From the NCBI GenBank assembly GCA_947177545.1, contig CAMWVF010000072.1, positions 1-6,072 on the forward strand: DNA of 6,072 bases. The letters run 5' to 3'. This document shows positions 5,304-6,072 of the stretch, piece after piece. This DNA is from an uncultured Clostridia bacterium. GTDB taxonomy: Bacteria; Bacillota; Clostridia; Oscillospirales; Ruminococcaceae. Numbering within the stretch: the first letter of the stretch is position 1; every line of letters begins with the position of its first letter. Under the pieces are notes generated by a model that was given only the letters and a program-made list of their open reading frames with translations, had not been told where the DNA came from and did no database searches. A program made the translations under genes and the position numbers.

Positions 5304-5336
5304 ACCCTCTATGAGAACGGAAAGGAGCGAAAAACC

Positions 5337-5666
5337 ATGAACGGACGCAAAAGGACGGTACAGGTCAAATTCTATGTGACAGAGGAAGAAAGAAAACTGA
5401 TTGAGGAAAAAATGAAGCTCGTCCCCACAAACAACATGGCGGCGTATCTGCGCAAAATTGCCATTGACGGGTACATTATCCAAGTAGACCACACGGACAT
5501 AAAGGCAATGACAGCAGAGATACAGAAAATCGGTGTCAATGTTAATCAGATCGCACGTCGCGTAAACGCGACGGGAAACGCATACAAAGAGGACATAGAC
5601 GAAATCAAGGGGGTGCTTGCGGAAATATGGCGGTTACAAAGATTAAGCCTGTTAAAAGCACTCTAA
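5337..5666 (+). CDS. mobC: Mobilization protein MobC (relaxosome accessory)
   Basis: This 109-residue DNA-binding accessory protein helps the relaxase at oriT. The N-terminal RTVQVKFYVTEEERKLIEEKM (about 6-26) looks like a ribbon-helix-helix segment, and IQKIGVNVNQIARRVN (62-77) is the hallmark MobC motif. The ATG at 5337 has AAAGGAG nine bases upstream. An earlier in-frame GTG at 5295 lies inside the palindromic candidate oriT and lacks a site, so it was rejected. The gene overlaps the relaxase start by 40 bases, indicating coupled translation. It probably binds one of the palindromes just upstream and may autoregulate the module; the binding is inferred. Confidence 0.9.
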   Translation: MNGRKRTVQVKFYVTEEERKLIEEKMKLVPTNNMAAYLRKIAIDGYIIQVDHTDIKAMTAEIQKIGVNVNQIARRVNATGNAYKEDIDEIKGVLAEIWRLQRLSLLKAL

Positions 5667-6072
5667 GCAAAGCCCTTGACTATATCGAAAACCCGGACAA
5701 GACGGACGGGAAAATGCTCATATCCTCTTTCGGGTGCAGCTATGAAACGGCAGATATTGAGTTTGGCTATACCCTCTCGCAAGCGCAGGATAAGGGCAAC
5801 AATTTAGCCTTTCACTTGATACAGTCCTTTGCGCCGGGGGAAGTGGACTATCAGAAAGCCCATGAGATCGGGCGGCAGCTTGCCGACGCGGTAACAAAGG
5901 GGCAGCATGAGTATGTATTAACGACGCACATTGACAAGGGGCATATCCATAATCACATTATTTTCTGTGCGGTCAACTTCGTAGATCATCATAAATACGT
6001 TTCCAATAAGCGGACGTATTACGGCATACGGAACATGAGTGACAAGCTGTGCCGGGACAACGGGCTTTCCGT
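5627..6072 (+). CDS. Relaxase/mobilization nuclease, N-terminal part
   Basis: The frame runs off the right edge after 148 complete codons. Relaxases nick oriT, attach covalently to the 5' end through a tyrosine and lead the strand into the recipient. The visible part has LDYIENPDK (17-25), with Tyr19 the candidate catalytic residue; FHLIQSF around His63; and the metal-binding triad region THIDKGHIHNHIIF (100-113, His101, His106, His108 and His110). This is the Relaxase domain (PF03432), probably MOBP class. The ATG at 5627 follows AAGGGGGTG by about 11 bases and lies 40 bases inside mobC. Complete family members are several hundred residues, so most of the gene lies outside the window. The catalytic part appears intact. 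Confidence 0.93.
   Translation, partial: MAVTKIKPVKSTLSKALDYIENPDKTDGKMLISSFGCSYETADIEFGYTLSQAQDKGNNLAFHLIQSFAPGEVDYQKAHEIGRQLADAVTKGQHEYVLTTHIDKGHIHNHIIFCAVNFVDHHKYVSNKRTYYGIRNMSDKLCRDNGLS

Noticed and set aside
5295..5336. GTG start giving a 123-residue MobC
   Set aside because: It lies within the palindromic region without a ribosome binding site; the ATG at 5337 has AAAGGAG.
1..6072. CRISPR array, tRNA, rRNA or insertion sequence
   Set aside because: No regularly spaced repeats, no cloverleaf or rRNA segment and no transposase recognized on either strand.

Overview
The window looks like part of an integrative and conjugative or mobilizable element of the broad Tn916/Tn1549 type from a gut-type clostridial Firmicute (Lachnospiraceae/Oscillospiraceae-like). 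The evidence is the gene set: an Orf7-like sigma factor with an Orf8-like HTH_16 partner, a Cys-rich KTR protein, and an XRE regulator followed by MobC and a relaxase. Strong AGGAGG-type ribosome binding sites and compact, overlapping genes fit the same assignment. No chromosomal housekeeping gene is visible. The organism is inferred from family knowledge and has not been searched.

Layout. (1) Positions 1-354 form a GC-rich, hairpin-dense stretch with no convincing gene. (2) Positions 355-1030, minus strand, carry the element's regulatory pair, a small sigma-70 region-4 protein and an overlapping HTH_16 protein. (3) Positions 1031-1498 form a long non-coding leader with several hairpins: one that would bury the sigma gene's Shine-Dalgarno, a terminator-like hairpin preceded by a possible 8-residue leader peptide, and a strong terminator closing the cargo operon. 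(4) Positions 1499-4558, minus strand and visibly AT-richer, hold a cargo operon read MarR regulator, KTR protein, MATE exporter, cytidylate-kinase-like protein, short CheW-like protein. It starts from an almost consensus sigma-A promoter at 4594-4622. (5) Positions 4736-6072, plus strand, carry the mobilization module: XRE regulator, a palindrome-rich candidate transfer origin, MobC, and the N-terminal 148 residues of a relaxase that runs off the window.

How the parts may work together (inference). The MarR protein probably senses a compound and controls its own promoter and the MATE pump, making this a drug or toxic-compound export cassette carried by the element. The kinase and the CheW-like protein are tightly coupled to the pump but have no obvious role in export, and the CheW protein lacks the usual C-terminal part of its fold. 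An internal terminator between the KTR and MATE genes could set how much transcription reaches the pump. The sigma/HTH_16 pair probably controls element genes to the left of the window. MobC and the relaxase would form the relaxosome on the palindromes just upstream of mobC.
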